Source: Camillea tinctor
Taxonomy: Eukaryota; Ascomycota; Sordariomycetes; Xylariales; Xylariaceae
DNA: 64,000 nt
Direction of reading: 5' to 3'
NCBI GenBank assembly: GCA_022578605.1
Contig: MU394074.1
Location: 62,001-126,000 of the forward strand
Part shown: piece by piece, positions 47,501 through 61,532 of the stretch
How the letters are laid out: each line of letters starts with the position of its first letter
How positions within the stretch are numbered: position 1 is the first letter of the stretch
The notes under the pieces: generated by a model
Told to the model about the DNA's origin: nothing
The model's database searches: none
The model's input: only the letters and a program-made list of their open reading frames with translations
Made by a program: the position numbers and the translations under genes

Positions 47501-47604
47501 AATTCCTGTGTCTATATAGAGAGAGATATATGAAAACGCCGAGTGATGATAATCGATCCATGCAAACGTGATATCCAGTTACGTCGAGATTGAGATGGAG
47601 GGTA

Positions 47605-49926
47605 TTATGTTGCGACGGTGGTTTGTTCCGGGCGGAACACGGCGGCGGTAAGGAAGAACTCGCCACCAATGGTTGGTGAGTCTTTTGATGGCGGCAAGGG
47701 TGCGGGGGGTGAGATGGGCGGCGTCTTGTTGAGGGATCGTGAGAGGCTGGAAGCGCTGCTGTTGGCGCCACTATTGAGTACATCATGGCTATGTGAGCGG
47801 TGCACCTCCTTGCGTTCCTCCTCACTCTCATGTGATCGCCGCGCAGGGCTGGCTGATTCGCCGTTTAACTTCGTAAATTCACTTTCCACGTCGGCTAGCA
47901 GCGCATAGACATCGCTATCAGCGTAGATGCGAATGCTTTCCACTCTTTGGTTAGTGCTGCTCGTGGATCCTTTGCGGCATCGCCCAAAAGCACAGTCGTC
48001 AATTTCCTCTGCTAGTTCTGGGATAACAGAAGGTACTCGAGCGACGACACGCTGGGGTGAACCGGAAGGTGATGGTGATGGGCAACTGAAAAAAGGTCCA
48101 CTCTTAGCCGGGCTCCTTGGTGGTGTGGATACTTCAGGGGCTCCTTGAGGCAGTTTGAACCCCATAGCCTGCTGAAGCGTCTCATTGAAACTGCCATCAT
48201 TGGGAATAGAGAGGGTGGAGGCAGCGGCAACGTGCTCAAGCAGTTTCTGTCTGACACGAGTGCGTCGGTTTTCGGCCTGATCAAGCTTATTAACCCAGTC
48301 ATCAATGGAAGCATCTAGTTCAGCTAAGGCTTCCTCTTGCTTCAGTATTGACTCGTAGCTAAACTTGGCTTCCCGCTGCGACCGCAGATATTGGCATATC
48401 CGGGTGTGAAGATTGCGGCGGCCGGCGCGAAGCGAGACATACGTGCGACGGTAGTACTCAGTCCTATCGTCAAGATAGCGAAGTTCCTAAAAGCGAGTTA
48501 GATAGTTGCTCATTGTAGTATTATAGGGGGTCTTCTTACCTTGGAAAGGCTCTCAACGTCGTCCTTCTTCAGCACTTCGAACCTCAGCGCCTGGCCGAGG
48601 GCTTGTTTCTGCAAGTAAACTACTTCGACTTGGTCCATGTTCTTCACCGCTTCACTTGATTTCCATCCCTGGGGCAGTGACTCGAAGGCACGTCGATCAG
48701 AACTGCCACTCCTCTTTGACTGGCTCCGTTTGCCGCCAATAGGAGTGCCATCGCTCCGCTTTCGCGGACGACCACGTTCCATAATACTTCCAGACTCGGA
48801 TTGCCCCCTTTTGTGGGACGCAGCCAACAGATTGCGCAACTCAGATTCGGGTTCTCCTTTAGGACCAGCCGTAGAATCAACATTGCTATTTTGGGTCGCT
48901 AGAGTGGATGTTCCAGGGGCGATCCTTTCCCAGGGCTTGGGGGAATTTCGCATCTCTGCAGGAGCCGACATTGGGGTAGGGATAGTCGATGCCGTCGTAG
49001 TCGATGTAGCGGATCGTATTACCGGAGTGGCGGTGGCAGTCGAGGGCGTATACGGAACGGCACTGGTGCGTGTTTGGGGCGACTCTTCCGGGCGAGGAGG
49101 CCGCGTAGGTGGCTCTTGCTGGGTGCTTCCAGACCTCAGACGGTTGAGTGATAATTTTCGAACAAGTCCCGGCATTGTCCCGCTTTGGTTTGGTATCGTG
49201 AGAGGCGCCAGGTCCTTGGGAGAAAGTGTCTGCTTTGAAAGTGACGAGTTCGACTTCTGTGTACTTAAAAAACGTCCCTTTGAGCCGGGCCCCGAACTTT
49301 CATCTAAACTCGTCTTAGTACCGTCCAAAGCCTCGGCCAGATTATTTTGTCGCCAGGTATTAACTGGTGAACTGATGGAGCGTTCATGGAGTGCAGGGCG
49401 TCCTGGTATTGTTGCTGCGGCTTGTCAATGCAAGCTGGGGGTATGGTATATATCATGTACTTACGTGAATCCATGGCAACCTCCTGTACCGTCGTCATAG
49501 GACCAAGCTCAGGAACGCTGACTTTTCTTCTCCGGGTCAGGTTGTGTTCCTTTATCCGCATCCGAAGACCATTAGACATAGAGAGCTTATCCGACTTCTC
49601 AGCCATGACGAGTGTCGTCAGATCCGGCTCATACTGCTTGCTGACTGTTGGTATCTGCTTGTCCTTGGGGAACAGCTGATACTTTCGAGCTTCGGGGTAC
49701 TGCATTTTCCTGGTAGTTGGCGGCTTCTTCTCCTCAACCGAGCTGGTGGTGGAAACTAACTACCGTGGTGTTAGTATTGCTAGTCGAGAGCTGCGTCGAG
49801 CTCGAGTACTTGTAGTCTCACCGAATCAGTTGAAGCTTGTGGGGAGAAGCCACTTGCTATATAATAACTCTTCAGGTTACTTGTGTCGCCATCACTGTCA
49901 ACCAAACATGCTGCAATATGGGCCAT
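47605..49926 (-). CDS. Septation-upregulated (Uds1 family) coiled-coil protein
   Basis: Member of the fungal family named after up-regulated during septation proteins. Exons on the minus strand are 49926-49822, 49759-49465, 49414-48540 and 48486-47605, giving 718 residues. The small first exon ends at GTGAGA and joins across a TACTAAC/TAG intron, so the start is MAHIAACLVDSD, not the Met at 49705. Conserved early motifs are RKYQLFPKDK, LTRRRKVSVPELGPMTT and EVAMDSPTIPGRPALHERS, the last split by an intron. The middle is a low-complexity S/T/P region with basic patches. The Uds1 coiled-coil block spans about residues 395-480 (VVYLQKQALGQAL, ELRYLDDRTEYYRRTY) and crosses the third intron. The tail is serine-rich. 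A role at septa or growth sites is inferred from the family name only. Confidence 0.88.
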
Positions 49927-51133
49927 TGATCCTGGGAAGTTTGGGTTCAATGCGAATCACAGCCAAACTAGGCGTCTGATGGGACTATAAGTGCAAGGGA
50001 GGGGAGGAGGTCAATTCCCACAATGTCAGAACAATGGGTTGGCAAATATGACGGGCGATTCTATATGTATGTATACGTGCGCTTGAATAAAAGTGGGCGA
50101 CTGTCTCGAATTCAGCACAGAGGAGGGTAGAAGCGTACATGAGCTTTTCAACCTATGTGACAAAAAATGACATGCAGACCCTTAAGAGGTAGCTTTGCCA
50201 CCCATGACGATGAGCATCAACGGGGAAAGGAGGAATGCAGGAGCTGCCTGTGCTTAATGCAGTTGTATTAATGTCTGTGTACTCCTATACCGATGTCATA
50301 GGTAGGCGAGGCGGCGACAGGGTAGGATGAGGACCAGGAGGACATGAGAACATGAACTCCAACTTGCCTCGCCGGTGCCAGGGAGGTGGAAGAAAGACAT
50401 GGAAGGGACATGGAAGAGACATGGGATGTGAGTTGTAGTTCGCGAAGATCGGTATTGGTAAGGGACAGGATCTAGATGTCGAAGCCTGGTGTCTTGTAGC
50501 ACTCGGTTGTAAGAAACACCTCGTGCCTCGAAGGATAATACAGTGTCCCTAGTTGACTCCAGTGTCTTTCTAGAGCAAATATGCAAGTCTAGTACATCGT
50601 GGTATAGTGTAGTGCTACTTTGTGCTAAAGATACCAGGGTCGGCCGAAAATACGAGAACGGGTTAGCATATCTAGAAACGGCTGTGGGATGAGCCCAGAA
50701 GTCTGCAAGGACAGGGGATGCTGAAACCGCTTAAGCTTAGGACAAGGGTCACGATGCTGCGAACCATGCCTGTCATAGTGGGGGGGACCTGATAATGCTA
50801 AACAGAAACGAAAGCAAGATCTGGTGCACTAACTAGCAGTTCGTCTTTTGCTCTAACGCTGTTATGCTTTCATTGCTACAAGTTTTTTGTCCTTCTTATT
50901 TTTATTTATCTATCTTCTGGATCAGTTTTCGAAGATACGAGGGATTTCTACCTCAGGACCTATCCCCTTTTATGAGAGAGGGTGAGGATCTCTCCAGGGT
51001 AGTGGTATTCTTAGATTATCAAATTATATAGGTAGATATCTAAATCTACATGTCCAGACGGAAGTGGTGCTTCCAGGGACTCTTGAAACGAAGTCTTCAC
51101 CTTCAACATTGATAGCCCCAAACTTGAGGTGAA

Positions 51134-51168
<35 letters not shown>

Positions 51169-54100
51169 GGGGAGGTATCCCGGTAGTAAATCTCCGCGGA
51201 AGGGGGACCGTGAAAACCCAATCTACCTACCTAACAGTACAGATGGATTCATGATCTAGGTCTTGCTTCACGATGGACGAGGATTACACTACACACACTA
51301 CACTTCATGCTTAGATTTATACCGTGTACTAACTACGATCTACTATCACTGTGGCATGGATACACAGCAAGTAAATATAGCAACCCTTGAACGCTGACAG
51401 CTGCTGTGCCGTATCGTTGAGATAACACTACACTAGCTCCTATACTTGACATAAGTAGGAGGAGATGCAAGTGAATAAGTATATGTAGGTTGTACAGATT
51501 TGGCTGTATCGGTGATAGACTAAACTGTGCGTGAGACTGTATATGTATAGTAGTATTACTTGCTCTTGAAACTTTTCAGGGTCCAAGGTGATGAACGAAT
51601 CTTGCAAGTATGCCGTAGGTTAAGACGCTAGATATGTAGGTACAAGCAATTGGGCCTTGTTGTTTCAAGATTCACTGCCTCAACTAGATGAATTGTGTTG
51701 AGACGGGATGAGATGAATACCCTATGTAGTAATTGGCTCACAAGAGGAGGGTAGGTATCTACACAAGATAGCAACTAGGGGTTGACGCTTCGATATGACG
51801 TTGGAAGCTATGAGAATACAGCATTAGTAGGTATATTTCTAGGATTTTCCGTCATCGACGACGAGGTAGACGAAGTCTGTGGCTTAGTAGCAATGTGTGG
51901 AATAGCTGAGGATGATCATCGTTAGCAGATATTCCCCGAAACAACTCGGTTCTCCAACAGCAAAACGAGATCGTCGGGCTCTCGTCTGTATCTTAGTCCC
52001 AGGGGAAGAATTATTATTCCCTCTCTCTCTTACCGCCTTTGTCTTGTTTGATGCGTGATATAGATAGATTGGGCGCCTACGTCGCCGTAAGCGATTTGCC
52101 CAAGCAATATGCATATGCTTCATGAGTGTGTGATATGTAGAGACGTTATCTTGAGTTGGAGTATTGATGTCACCAAGCGTCTGATTTGTAAGTGAAGCAC
52201 AGCTTACCGTTCAACTGGGTGCTGCCCCGGAGAATTTTCTTGCATGACTTGAAAGCATATGTACGGATTCCTGTCCTCAAATTAAGTGAGTTGCACACCC
52301 GCCCCCGTATGACCCGTACCTATCAATGCACGAGTCAGGTACGTAAGGTAACAGATAGTTTGGACCGGACTCAGTCAGAAACAGCCATCATAACATTCAT
52401 TCATAGCCTAATGAACAGTGGAACAGCATGGAGCGGAATGTCCGTTGCTAGGCAGAGAGGATTTGTACAAGCATTGCCATCAATTGCTGTTAATGCAAAC
52501 TCCTGATCTGTTCATAAGCTCTACATAAATATAGATGAGATACTCACTATGGATATGTAGTTTATCCATCCTATGAAACCAGCGAAATCGGACACATAAC
52601 TTAGCTACACATGTATGTAGATTTAGTTAGTGACAATATCGAGGGGGGGCAATATAACTTCTTGCATATGCACCCCCCTCTTGTGGTAGTCTTGCTCAAC
52701 ACAAGATATGAACACTGATGGCATTGGCATCGATGTGCAGACGGTCAGTCCCCCTCATGATGGTTATTCGAGGTCAATGCGGAGTTGTGCAATTGTGACT
52801 GGCTGTGAGATAACCCTGGATTTTGTCTGTGTCCTGTAACCGACCCGCAACGGGATCTTACGAGTTGCAACGGTCCCTTGTTCTATGCTGGGTAACTTAT
52901 CCACTTGTGACCATGTTAACTTATCTCTACACTACGTAGCACGCACTGTAGGCAAGATATGTTGCTTAGCGAAGTTTCTACTTTGAGGCCTCTATTCCTG
53001 GAACGCCAGCCTGGGCAGTAAGATGAGAGTATGGCAGTATGGGTATTTTAAGCCCAAGGTTTAGATATGAGAAGGAAACACCAAGGTAAGGTTGTATTCT
53101 AAGCTTCTATTCTAGAATTCGCGGGGTCATCGGGAATTGGCACTTGAACACAGACAGCGAGTACTACTCTAACCTACGCCGAAATTGTATTATAAGATAG
53201 GTTAATCTGTATGAAGACATATTCGTATTTAATATAGGTACAAATTTTCTTCTAACTACTCCTGCATAGTCACCTGCCGATGCCCATATGTCCATACATG
53301 CATGTAAGAAAAGGGAGACATGCTACGCGACATCAACTTCGCTTGTATCTCGAGGGTTGACTAAGCGAGAATACTCAGGGTACGATTTAATTTCTGGGCT
53401 TTATGACTTAAAGGCATATCTTTCCTTATATAATCGCTATATGATAGTGAGGCAGCATTAGCCACACATCTAGGTTAGTCTGGTCGGAAGCGATATTTTC
53501 ATCGTGAGCGTTGCCGTAGCCAGAGATTGCATTCTCGTGTCACATTATCTTCCTGCAACGCGAGTCAAATGCTTCATAGGGTAGCTTCTGTCCATCGAAG
53601 CGGAGCAGAATACCAAGAACCCCTGGCTGTAACGATACTAATCACCAACTTGGATACTTCCAATTACTATCCATCTATGTAGCTACTAGTTAGTGGCTGA
53701 CTCTGCACCTGAATCACACTGCCAAGTGTGCATTACCTCCTGGCACTGAGCATCGTTTATACTCACCGGTCCAGTTGGGAAAGTTACCCAAGCAGCTTTG
53801 ATCGAGGCCAATTGCGAATCTAGTGACCGCCCGAAGCGGAGTGTAGGTAGTCTCGATGGACGTTTCCTCTTCCCGTGCACTGTTCACTTTCGACTCTGTC
53901 CCATATTGTTCGAGTAGAATAATGTGCGCATTAGAGCAAAAACTAGAGCAGAAAGGTAGGGCGTGCAATGAGACACGTGGGTTAGGAGTTTGTGGGCTTC
54001 CATCCTTGTATTTTATGCCAAAGTGGGAGAATCCACCTGTCAGACCGACTTACACGCCCAGTCCACTACTACGAAGAGAATAGGTTTATATTACTACACA

Positions 54101-57100
54101 ATTGCATGTTCTAGTCTTGAGTTGACTGCTAGCACTTAAACTTGTTCGGTTGAAGGGAGTTATCCACAAGGCTAGTGTCTGTCGCGCATAGCATTATGTA
54201 TCCCCTTATAGACATGGTATAACATATGTATGCAAGTTTGTTGTTTGGTGCTTGCAGCGGAGGAAACATCTTGCAGTTGCAGCACCGTTGGAGACTGTGG
54301 ACTCTGCATTGTACCAGATCAGTCAAGGACTCGGCCCTGGGTCGTAAATGGAACCCTAAAAACATATTGGGGAAGATAAGAATGAAGTTTTTCCTGTACC
54401 TATAAGAAAGCGAGTCACGATTTGCAAATTAGTATAACCTACCTAGTGTAACAGTAGAATATGTTGGGTGGTGCTCACACGCCCAACCCATCTGCCCATC
54501 TACACAACCTACACTATTCCCGCTAGGCCAGCGCCAGTAGGTAACGAATGGTTTTCACTGTGTTCCCTCCCCCGTCCCGTCACCAAGCTTTTGGAGATGA
54601 CATATTTCGGTGCGATCAAGCGAACCTTAAAATCACCGATATGATCCCCCCTTTTATCCCTGTCCTGTCATGGATCTGGTGATCTCTCCGATTAACCTTG
54701 AGGAATCCAGCCGTTAACACGAGTTGGTACTGACAAGGAACCCCAGCTAGCCTCCTGAGATCCTGCAGAACTCGCGGGTCAATTTTCAGGTACTGAACCT
54801 ATCGGCGTCCAGCCATCCCTTGATATAGAGTATTAAGGTCTGGGAATAGACTGGGCTTCCTGGCCGAGTCTGTGACCAAACACGGTTACCAGGTAACCTC
54901 AATCCTTTCCCACGCCGAACAGACCTCAACGACATTCTACATCACATACACCGCACCCAGGACGTATGCTATCAATTATGGTAGCAGTAGAGTATACATA
55001 CTGCACCCAAAGCTACGTAGGTTAAGGTATGCCAATGACGATACTCCCGCCATTTACGTCACTTGGTATAATAATAAATAAATAAACACCGTAGCTTCTA
55101 GGTAACCTAACCCAACCGTTATTGACTACCACTACTATCTAAAAAATTCTATGAATAGCCTTACCTAGTCCTAATAGAGGCGTAGAAACAACCAGAAACC
55201 CATATCATCATCAGCATAATGGTTGATGAGATGAAATTTCTCCTATACATATTTCATTTTCTTCGGCCTGCAAGAAGGCGGGGTTGAAACGGAAACAAGG
55301 AGATGCCGTTTCAGACTCGATATCCCTTTACTGGCAAGAGTGGTGATTCGTTAGCATTCCAAAGATGGAAGTTGAACGAATCGGGCAAGCCATCCTAACC
55401 TAGTGTCAGTGCTCTAATGCGCCATATATGCACACTCTGGCTGATCATATGCAGTCTCTACCACGAGCTCTTGTATGCCGCCTTCGGCATGCAAGAAATG
55501 TCTTAAGCGGGAGATCAAAGCAGGGAGAACCAGACTTTGGTCGATAATAGCCATATTGCTCATATCATGCAATATATTGAGAAACCTCTTCTCATGCAGG
55601 TTGCTCCCATCCCGTCCCGCGTTGTCTAGGCGATGACTAACTTTCTGAAGGAGCGGGAGTTGGAGATAATACCGATGCCAACCAACAGACGGTTTCGTGG
55701 AGGAGCTTAGAAATTAGCAGTGAGGGCGCTCATTTCTCCCTCTCTACCTCTCTCCTGATTCTTCTTTACGACACGCATAAATAACTTCTAAAATCGCAGA
55801 TCTATACCTGTAGCAATTTGACATGTTTCGATCGGTATAGACAAGACGAGTACTCATGTGAGAGAGAGGGTCTATCGTGTATAGTCTGGTACTGTCGCCA
55901 CCTCTCAAGGCGGCATTTCTCTAAAATTTAGTTATAGAACCGAGAGACTGTCCATTGTGGCGTTGTGGTTATCCGTTTGTACGGGCCGGACCCTAGAGAA
56001 TAGGAGAATATCCCTAAATCTTAAATATGTATGCGCTCGTATGCGATCCAGCGATGCCCCAAGTTCGGTTCACGACAAGAAAAAAGAAGAATAGCGTCTG
56101 GACTACCATTCTCGATTAAGAGTTAGTCTAATGATAGACTATGCTGCTATGCTCGATTACTCACAGATAATGCTACCTACTGACTATCTGCATGATACGC
56201 AGTAGGTAATGTGGTGCTCGCGTGCCAGTAAAAAGGGGCCATAGCTAAAATGATAGACGCCTGCTCTGGTAACTTGGTAACTGCACGCGCGCCTGTCGGG
56301 TAGACTATACACAGTTACGTACAAAGACATCGCATCCTAGTGCTCGAATTTTTATTATTCAAGAAATCAAGATTCTACGGAGTATCCATAACAGCGTGAT
56401 CCTTCTTCGTTCCCAGGGTAGGAGGTCAAGCTCCGGACATTCCGCGAGAAACGAAAAGGGAACAAGAAAAAAGATTTGAGGTGTAAACCCCCCTCCTTCG
56501 GACAAAAGCTTATAGCCATTAACACACCAAATAAGGATATGGTAATGTAAAGAAACTATGGACTAACTAGGCCTTGGAGAGGCCATGAAGCACCCTAATT
56601 GAACTCAGGGCTGCTTCTCGACCCTTAAGGGTTTCTTTTCTCTCTAACTAGTGTACAGGAACAAGCCTTGGGTCCAGACGGGAAGAGTTCATGGGCAGCG
56701 GTGGCCTGCACGCAGGAAAAGGCGTGCCATGCACGATAAATGAAGATGGGGTTCTTCAAGCACTCCGCATCGCGGGCTCGATTTCTCGAAATGGACTCTA
56801 CTCCGGGGGAGAATCCACCACAGGACCTGGAGGGGCAACAACTTTTGCGCAGTGACCCTTCCCTCTCCCTCCCCCGGCCCGCCATGTGCCATGTGCGGAA
56901 ACTCGCCTGCTCGCTACCAGACCGGCTTAGCATACTGGAATAGGCATAGGGCTTTTCGAAGAGTAGGCAAAAATTAAGACAAGTACTCGACGAGGGTTTC
57001 ACTGCACCGGGGGCTAGATTTTTTTTTGTCATTAGATAGTTCTCTGGGTAGGGTGAACAATCTTCATTTTTCTTGTCTCCATCTCTTCTACTTCTACGTT

Positions 57101-59434
57101 GATATTCTGCGAGGTGTCCAACAGTGAAATTAAAGTTGGGGTAAATAACCACACAAGAATCTTCGAGTTGGCTTCTGCAAATCCATTTGTTGTTGTCACC
57201 CCCTTTTTTTTTTCCTTTCCTTTTCTTTTTTTTAATTCCCGGCTCGTAAAAAGCCACGATATGATTGATTGATTGACGGTAATAGGTAACCTGTGTTGTT
57301 TCCGTTCTGTAGACGAACAATCCCAGACGAGTAGAAAGTATGGATGGGACTGTCCCCTCAATTTCGCAACATTCCCACACTGCGAAACCGGCAGCCTACA
57401 GAGCCGCAACGCTGCGGTAACCAGCAGACGAATGATTGGACGCTGGGGGTGGTGGGAATGGGGCGTTTCTTATTAAGCACTCGCTATTAATATCATATTA
57501 TATGACTTTAAGAGGGGGTTTTGTTTTAAGAGAAACAAAAGCCGGCATATCAAGCTCTAGACCACAGACTTCACTCGTGGGGTAGAGAGGAGAGAGAGAG
57601 AAGCTCACGGCAACTGGCGTGATTTGTGTTGCCGCCAGCGGGTCGTTGGTGATAATGGAGTCTTCTATTCCGCTTTTTTCTTGTTTACCATACATAACCT
57701 GAGACTCGTAGCAACCAGAAAGTCGGTATGCAACACGGGAACACTCGAGGAAAATAACTGGGCGTGCCTTTCTTTCCGTCTTCTTTGACCGTTTGTAAAT
57801 TCGTGACTGCAACACGGGCGCCCGCATCTACCATTTGCCGGCGTTAGGTCATGATAATGATATGTATCATCACATCACGGTAAGGTCTACCTATGTAAAA
57901 GGGTGGGGGAAGGGAAGTGCTCCCCCCCATCTCCTCTCTGTACCTAATTCAGTCTTTGGCCTTTCTGCTTCCGAGCGTGTTGTGCTCTGACCCTCTGTCT
58001 GGGCGGTGTGACCCTCGACAAAAAGGTATTGAACAAGAGAAAGTTAATATGAAAGAAGCTACCCTAAGAGATCCTTCGCATGCAAGTAGTACTACCCCAG
58101 CGAACGGTTTTCTTCCCCTCAGTAACTAGGCCAGCCAAAGAGGGAAGAAAAGTGACATATCTTTACCCAACATGGCGGTAACAGCTTGCTCGTTGTTACC
58201 GTGCCATCGATCAGATAAGCATCATCATCACCACCTTGTAAACTGAGGGGAATACCATGCTGCCGTCCGAGAGCCGCTGCTTAACGAGGGAGAATGGTCG
58301 ATAACGTGGTATGAAAAAGCTCGTGCAGCGCATTAGCTCTGCTCGTTAAAAGGTCGTGATGTCGCTGTCCTACGACAGCCAAGACTCTCCAGAGCTCGGG
58401 TTGGGTGTTTGTTCGTGTCGATGAATGGGCATTCTCCCATCAATAAACTCGGGCTTGAGGGTATATTGGTGCCGTAAAGCTATGACCCGTGACTGTGACT
58501 GTGATTCATAAGTTATGTGTGTATTAAGATACGAGAAGGGCCGTCTTATCAGCTCTAACGGAATCACATATCCATACGTGACTATCTTATTAGTTTCTAT
58601 AGGGTCTCTTAAGGTTTGGGTTAATTAAGAAAAGAAAGAATAGACTAATTGATTTTTTCTTTATTTGTTCTGCCTAATCCCATGCCGTGCTTCTGGTAGT
58701 TAGTTAATGCCGGTAATAGTGTCCTGGGGAGTCGAAGTCTCAGCTTGCCAAGTTGTTTCGTGGTGGCGCCGTTTCAGCCGATGTAGTAGGCGCACCGTGG
58801 TGATTCGGACGAGACATTGATATGAAGTAGGTGTGGAATGGAGCGAACATGGATGTGATGCAGGTCGAAACAGACGAACTCAAGACCCTGCGTGACTCCC
58901 CCCTGGCTTATCGCATTCGATAATAATCTATAGATTTTGATGATACTACAACATTGGATTCACAACGGCACGGCTAAAGGGGTGATTCTTGATTTCATCG
59001 TAAGCTTGTTTATGTGTTCATGCTAACCAACTACCTCCTCAACCTAGTGGGTTAGTGTGGTGTAAGTCGGGGAACAGAAACAATTTGATGGATAAGAATA
59101 GATTGAGAAGAAACATTGAAGATATCAACATTGAAGCCGACTAGGTTATCCAAGTCAGGAGGTAACATGAGTTAAAGAAGACTAACAAACAAATAACATC
59201 CCTTATTATTAACCATAGGAATAGAAACACCCACATGATTCCTACTGTACATAGTTCACAGCTGGGCATTGAATTGCCTCAGCTGTTGTCACCTGAAAGA
59301 TGGTGCGGAATTCTACGGTTATGTCTCGCATAATTGACCTATTGACGTTGACTTGAAAGGCGGTTTGCAACGGGAATTAGAAATCCAAGCCTTCTTTTTT
59401 TGGGTACACAATCCAGCTTAGGAAGTCAAGCCTG
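49927..59434. other. Gene-poor region, 9.5 kb
   Basis: The longest stretch without a supported gene. Open frames are short, overlap on both strands and carry no motifs; the longest, 251 codons at 56625-57380 minus, looks like chance. GC is near the genome average with no sharp AT-rich block, so it is not an obvious RIP-degraded island. It includes a poly(A) run and many small direct repeats. I found no tRNA, 5S rRNA or retroelement end. Confidence 0.45.
51136..51164 (+). repeat. Poly(A) run of about 29 bases
   Basis: Uninterrupted adenines preceded by GAACT and followed by GTAAGG. It could be a slippage tract or a retroposed poly(A) end, but I see no flanking duplication. Confidence 0.9.
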
Positions 59435-61532
59435 ATGCGTGGAAGGTATAATCTCGTTAAGGGCAATCTTCTCTTTAGGAGTCTTGACATCACCATCCGC
59501 ACTCCGTCAGCATCACTCTTCTCACCCCAGAACAGCCCTAATAGTAGCAGTAGTGTTGGTGTACGACGCTTTAGTCGGACAAGCATCAGGAACATGGCTC
59601 CCCGCGACCCCAACACTCTAGCCAATTATGGAGATTGGCTCACCAAGCATACCACGGTCAACTTCAGGGTCGACTTCGAGAACCAACGTCTCGAAGGATC
59701 TGTCCTGCTAGAGCTTGAGTCGCTGACCGATAAAAATAGTCGGGAGATCATCCTGGACACCAATCATCTCTCGGTCTCGTCTGTCAAGGTCGACTCAGCT
59801 GAATCTAAGTGGGCCGTGAAGGACCGTGTTGAACCCTTCGGTGCGCCACTGCACGTTTCCGTGCCCGACGGCGTGTCTCAGGGCGATGTAGTGAAGCTAG
59901 ACATCGCTCTCCAGACTACGAAGGATTGCGCAGGTCTGCAGTGGATGACGCCCGCTCAGACCGGCAACAAGAAGTATCCGTATGTGTATTCTCAATGCCA
60001 GGCCATTCTCGCCCGCTCCATCTTCCCCTGTCAGGATACCCCTGACGTGAAGTCGACTTTCACCTTCAACATTACCTCGCCGCTTCCTGTCGTCGCTAGC
60101 GGTGTCCCCGTGCCCTCGGATGCGAAGGGCGATGGGGACAAGCTGTTCCGCTTCGAGCAGAAGGTGCCTATTCCTTCGTATCTCTTCGCGTTGGCGTCTG
60201 GGGATCTCGCGACTGCGCCCATTGGCAAGCGGTCTGTAGTTGCCACGGGCCCCGAGGCGTTGCAGGATGCTAAGTGGGAGCTGGAGAATGATATGGACAA
60301 GTTCCTCGCAGTCGCGGAGAACCTGGTCTTCGACTACCAATGGGGGGAATACAATGTCTTGGTGCTGCCGCCTAGCTTCGCCTACGGCGGAATGGAGAAC
60401 CCGATCTTTACCTTTGCGACCCCTACGATCATCAGCGGGGATAGGCAGAATGTCGATGTCATTGCTCATGAGCTAAGCCATAGCTGGAGCGGTAACCTAG
60501 TGGGCTGTGCATCGTGGGAGCACTTGTAAGTCGAACGACTCATGGCCTTACTGCTTCACATGCGGGAACTAACGATAAAATAGTTGGCTCAATGAAGGGT
60601 GGACTACCTACCTCGAACGTCGAATTGGCGCGGCTATTCATGGGGAGCCGCAGTTTGACTTTTCCGCTATCATCGGTTGGAAGGCCCTAGAGGACTCTGT
60701 CTCGTTGTTCGGTGCCGATCATGAGTTCACCAAGCTCGTCATAAACCATAAGGGCGTTGACCCCGAAGATGCGTTCAGTTCGGTGCCTTATGAGAAGGGC
60801 TTCCATTTCCTCTACTACCTCGACAGACTTGTCGGGCGAGAACACTTTGACAAGTTCATCCCCCACTACTTCAAGACGTGGGCTAGGAAATCCCTAGACT
60901 CATTCGAATTCAAGAAGACTTTCTTGGATTTCTTCGAGTCTTATGGTAATGCGGAGATCAAGGAGAAGATCGCCCAGATCCCTTGGGACGAACGATTCTA
61001 CGCACCAGGTTTGCCGCCGAAGCCCGACTTCAACACGGCCTACGTCGATAGCTGCCTAGCTCTCGCCGATAAATGGAAGAAAGACGTAAGTGATTTTATA
61101 CTATGGCTTCTAAGTTCTAATACTAAAGCGAGTGCCCATCAATCATAGGACTATCAACCCAGCACCAAGGACATTGAGTCGTTCACAGCCAACCAGACTC
61201 TCGTTTTCCTGCAGGCGATCCAGAACTTCTCACCTCCCCTTAGCGCAGAACGATCCCGTCTCCTGGGCACGACCTACAACTTCAGCGCATCGAAGAATGT
61301 CGAGCTCAAGACGGCGTACTACCTCATTGCCCTCAAGGCCGGAGATAAGTCCGAGCTGCCTGGTGTGGTAGATCTTGTTTCTTCGGTAGGTCGGATGAAA
61401 TATGTGAGACCACTGTACAGAAGTCTCTCTGAAATCGACAAGGACTTGGCAGTGAAGACGTTTGAGGAGCACAAGGACTTCTATCCGTCGACTACGAAGA
61501 ACCAGCTGGCGAAGGACTTGGGGCTGAGATGA
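59435..61532 (+). CDS. LAP2: Leukotriene-A4-hydrolase-type aminopeptidase (M1 family)
   Basis: Zinc aminopeptidase/epoxide hydrolase of the M1 family, like yeast Lap2 and human LTA4H. Exons are 59435-60525, 60584-61085 and 61149-61532, giving 658 residues from the first ATG or 605 from Met 59594; human LTA4H has 611. Counting from the second Met, GGMENP lies at 255-260, the zinc motif HELSH at 282-286 and the third ligand in NEGW at 304-307. WEHFWLNEGWTTY is rebuilt across the first intron. The tyrosine motif PYEKGFHFLYYLDRLVG supplies the catalytic tyrosine. The C-terminal armadillo-like helical domain ends AKDLGLR. The 53-residue extension is arginine/serine-rich without acidic clusters and could target mitochondria. 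The choice of start is open. Confidence 0.95.

Larger units (their letters stand above)
41941..47604. other. Gene-poor region, 5.7 kb
   Basis: No gene I can firmly support. It contains several microsatellites (TTG, GTTGGT, CATA), an A/G homopolymer junction near 46361-46384, scattered TAGGTAGG motifs (43373, 44010, 44719) and a possible small spliced gene near 43509-43712. A 97-codon minus frame at 45332-45625 has no recognisable motif. Confidence 0.45.

Noticed and set aside
56625..57409. Minus-strand frames of 251 and 125 codons
   Set aside because: They overlap each other in different frames, include a lysine run from a T-rich tract, and show no motif, splice support or plausible start context.
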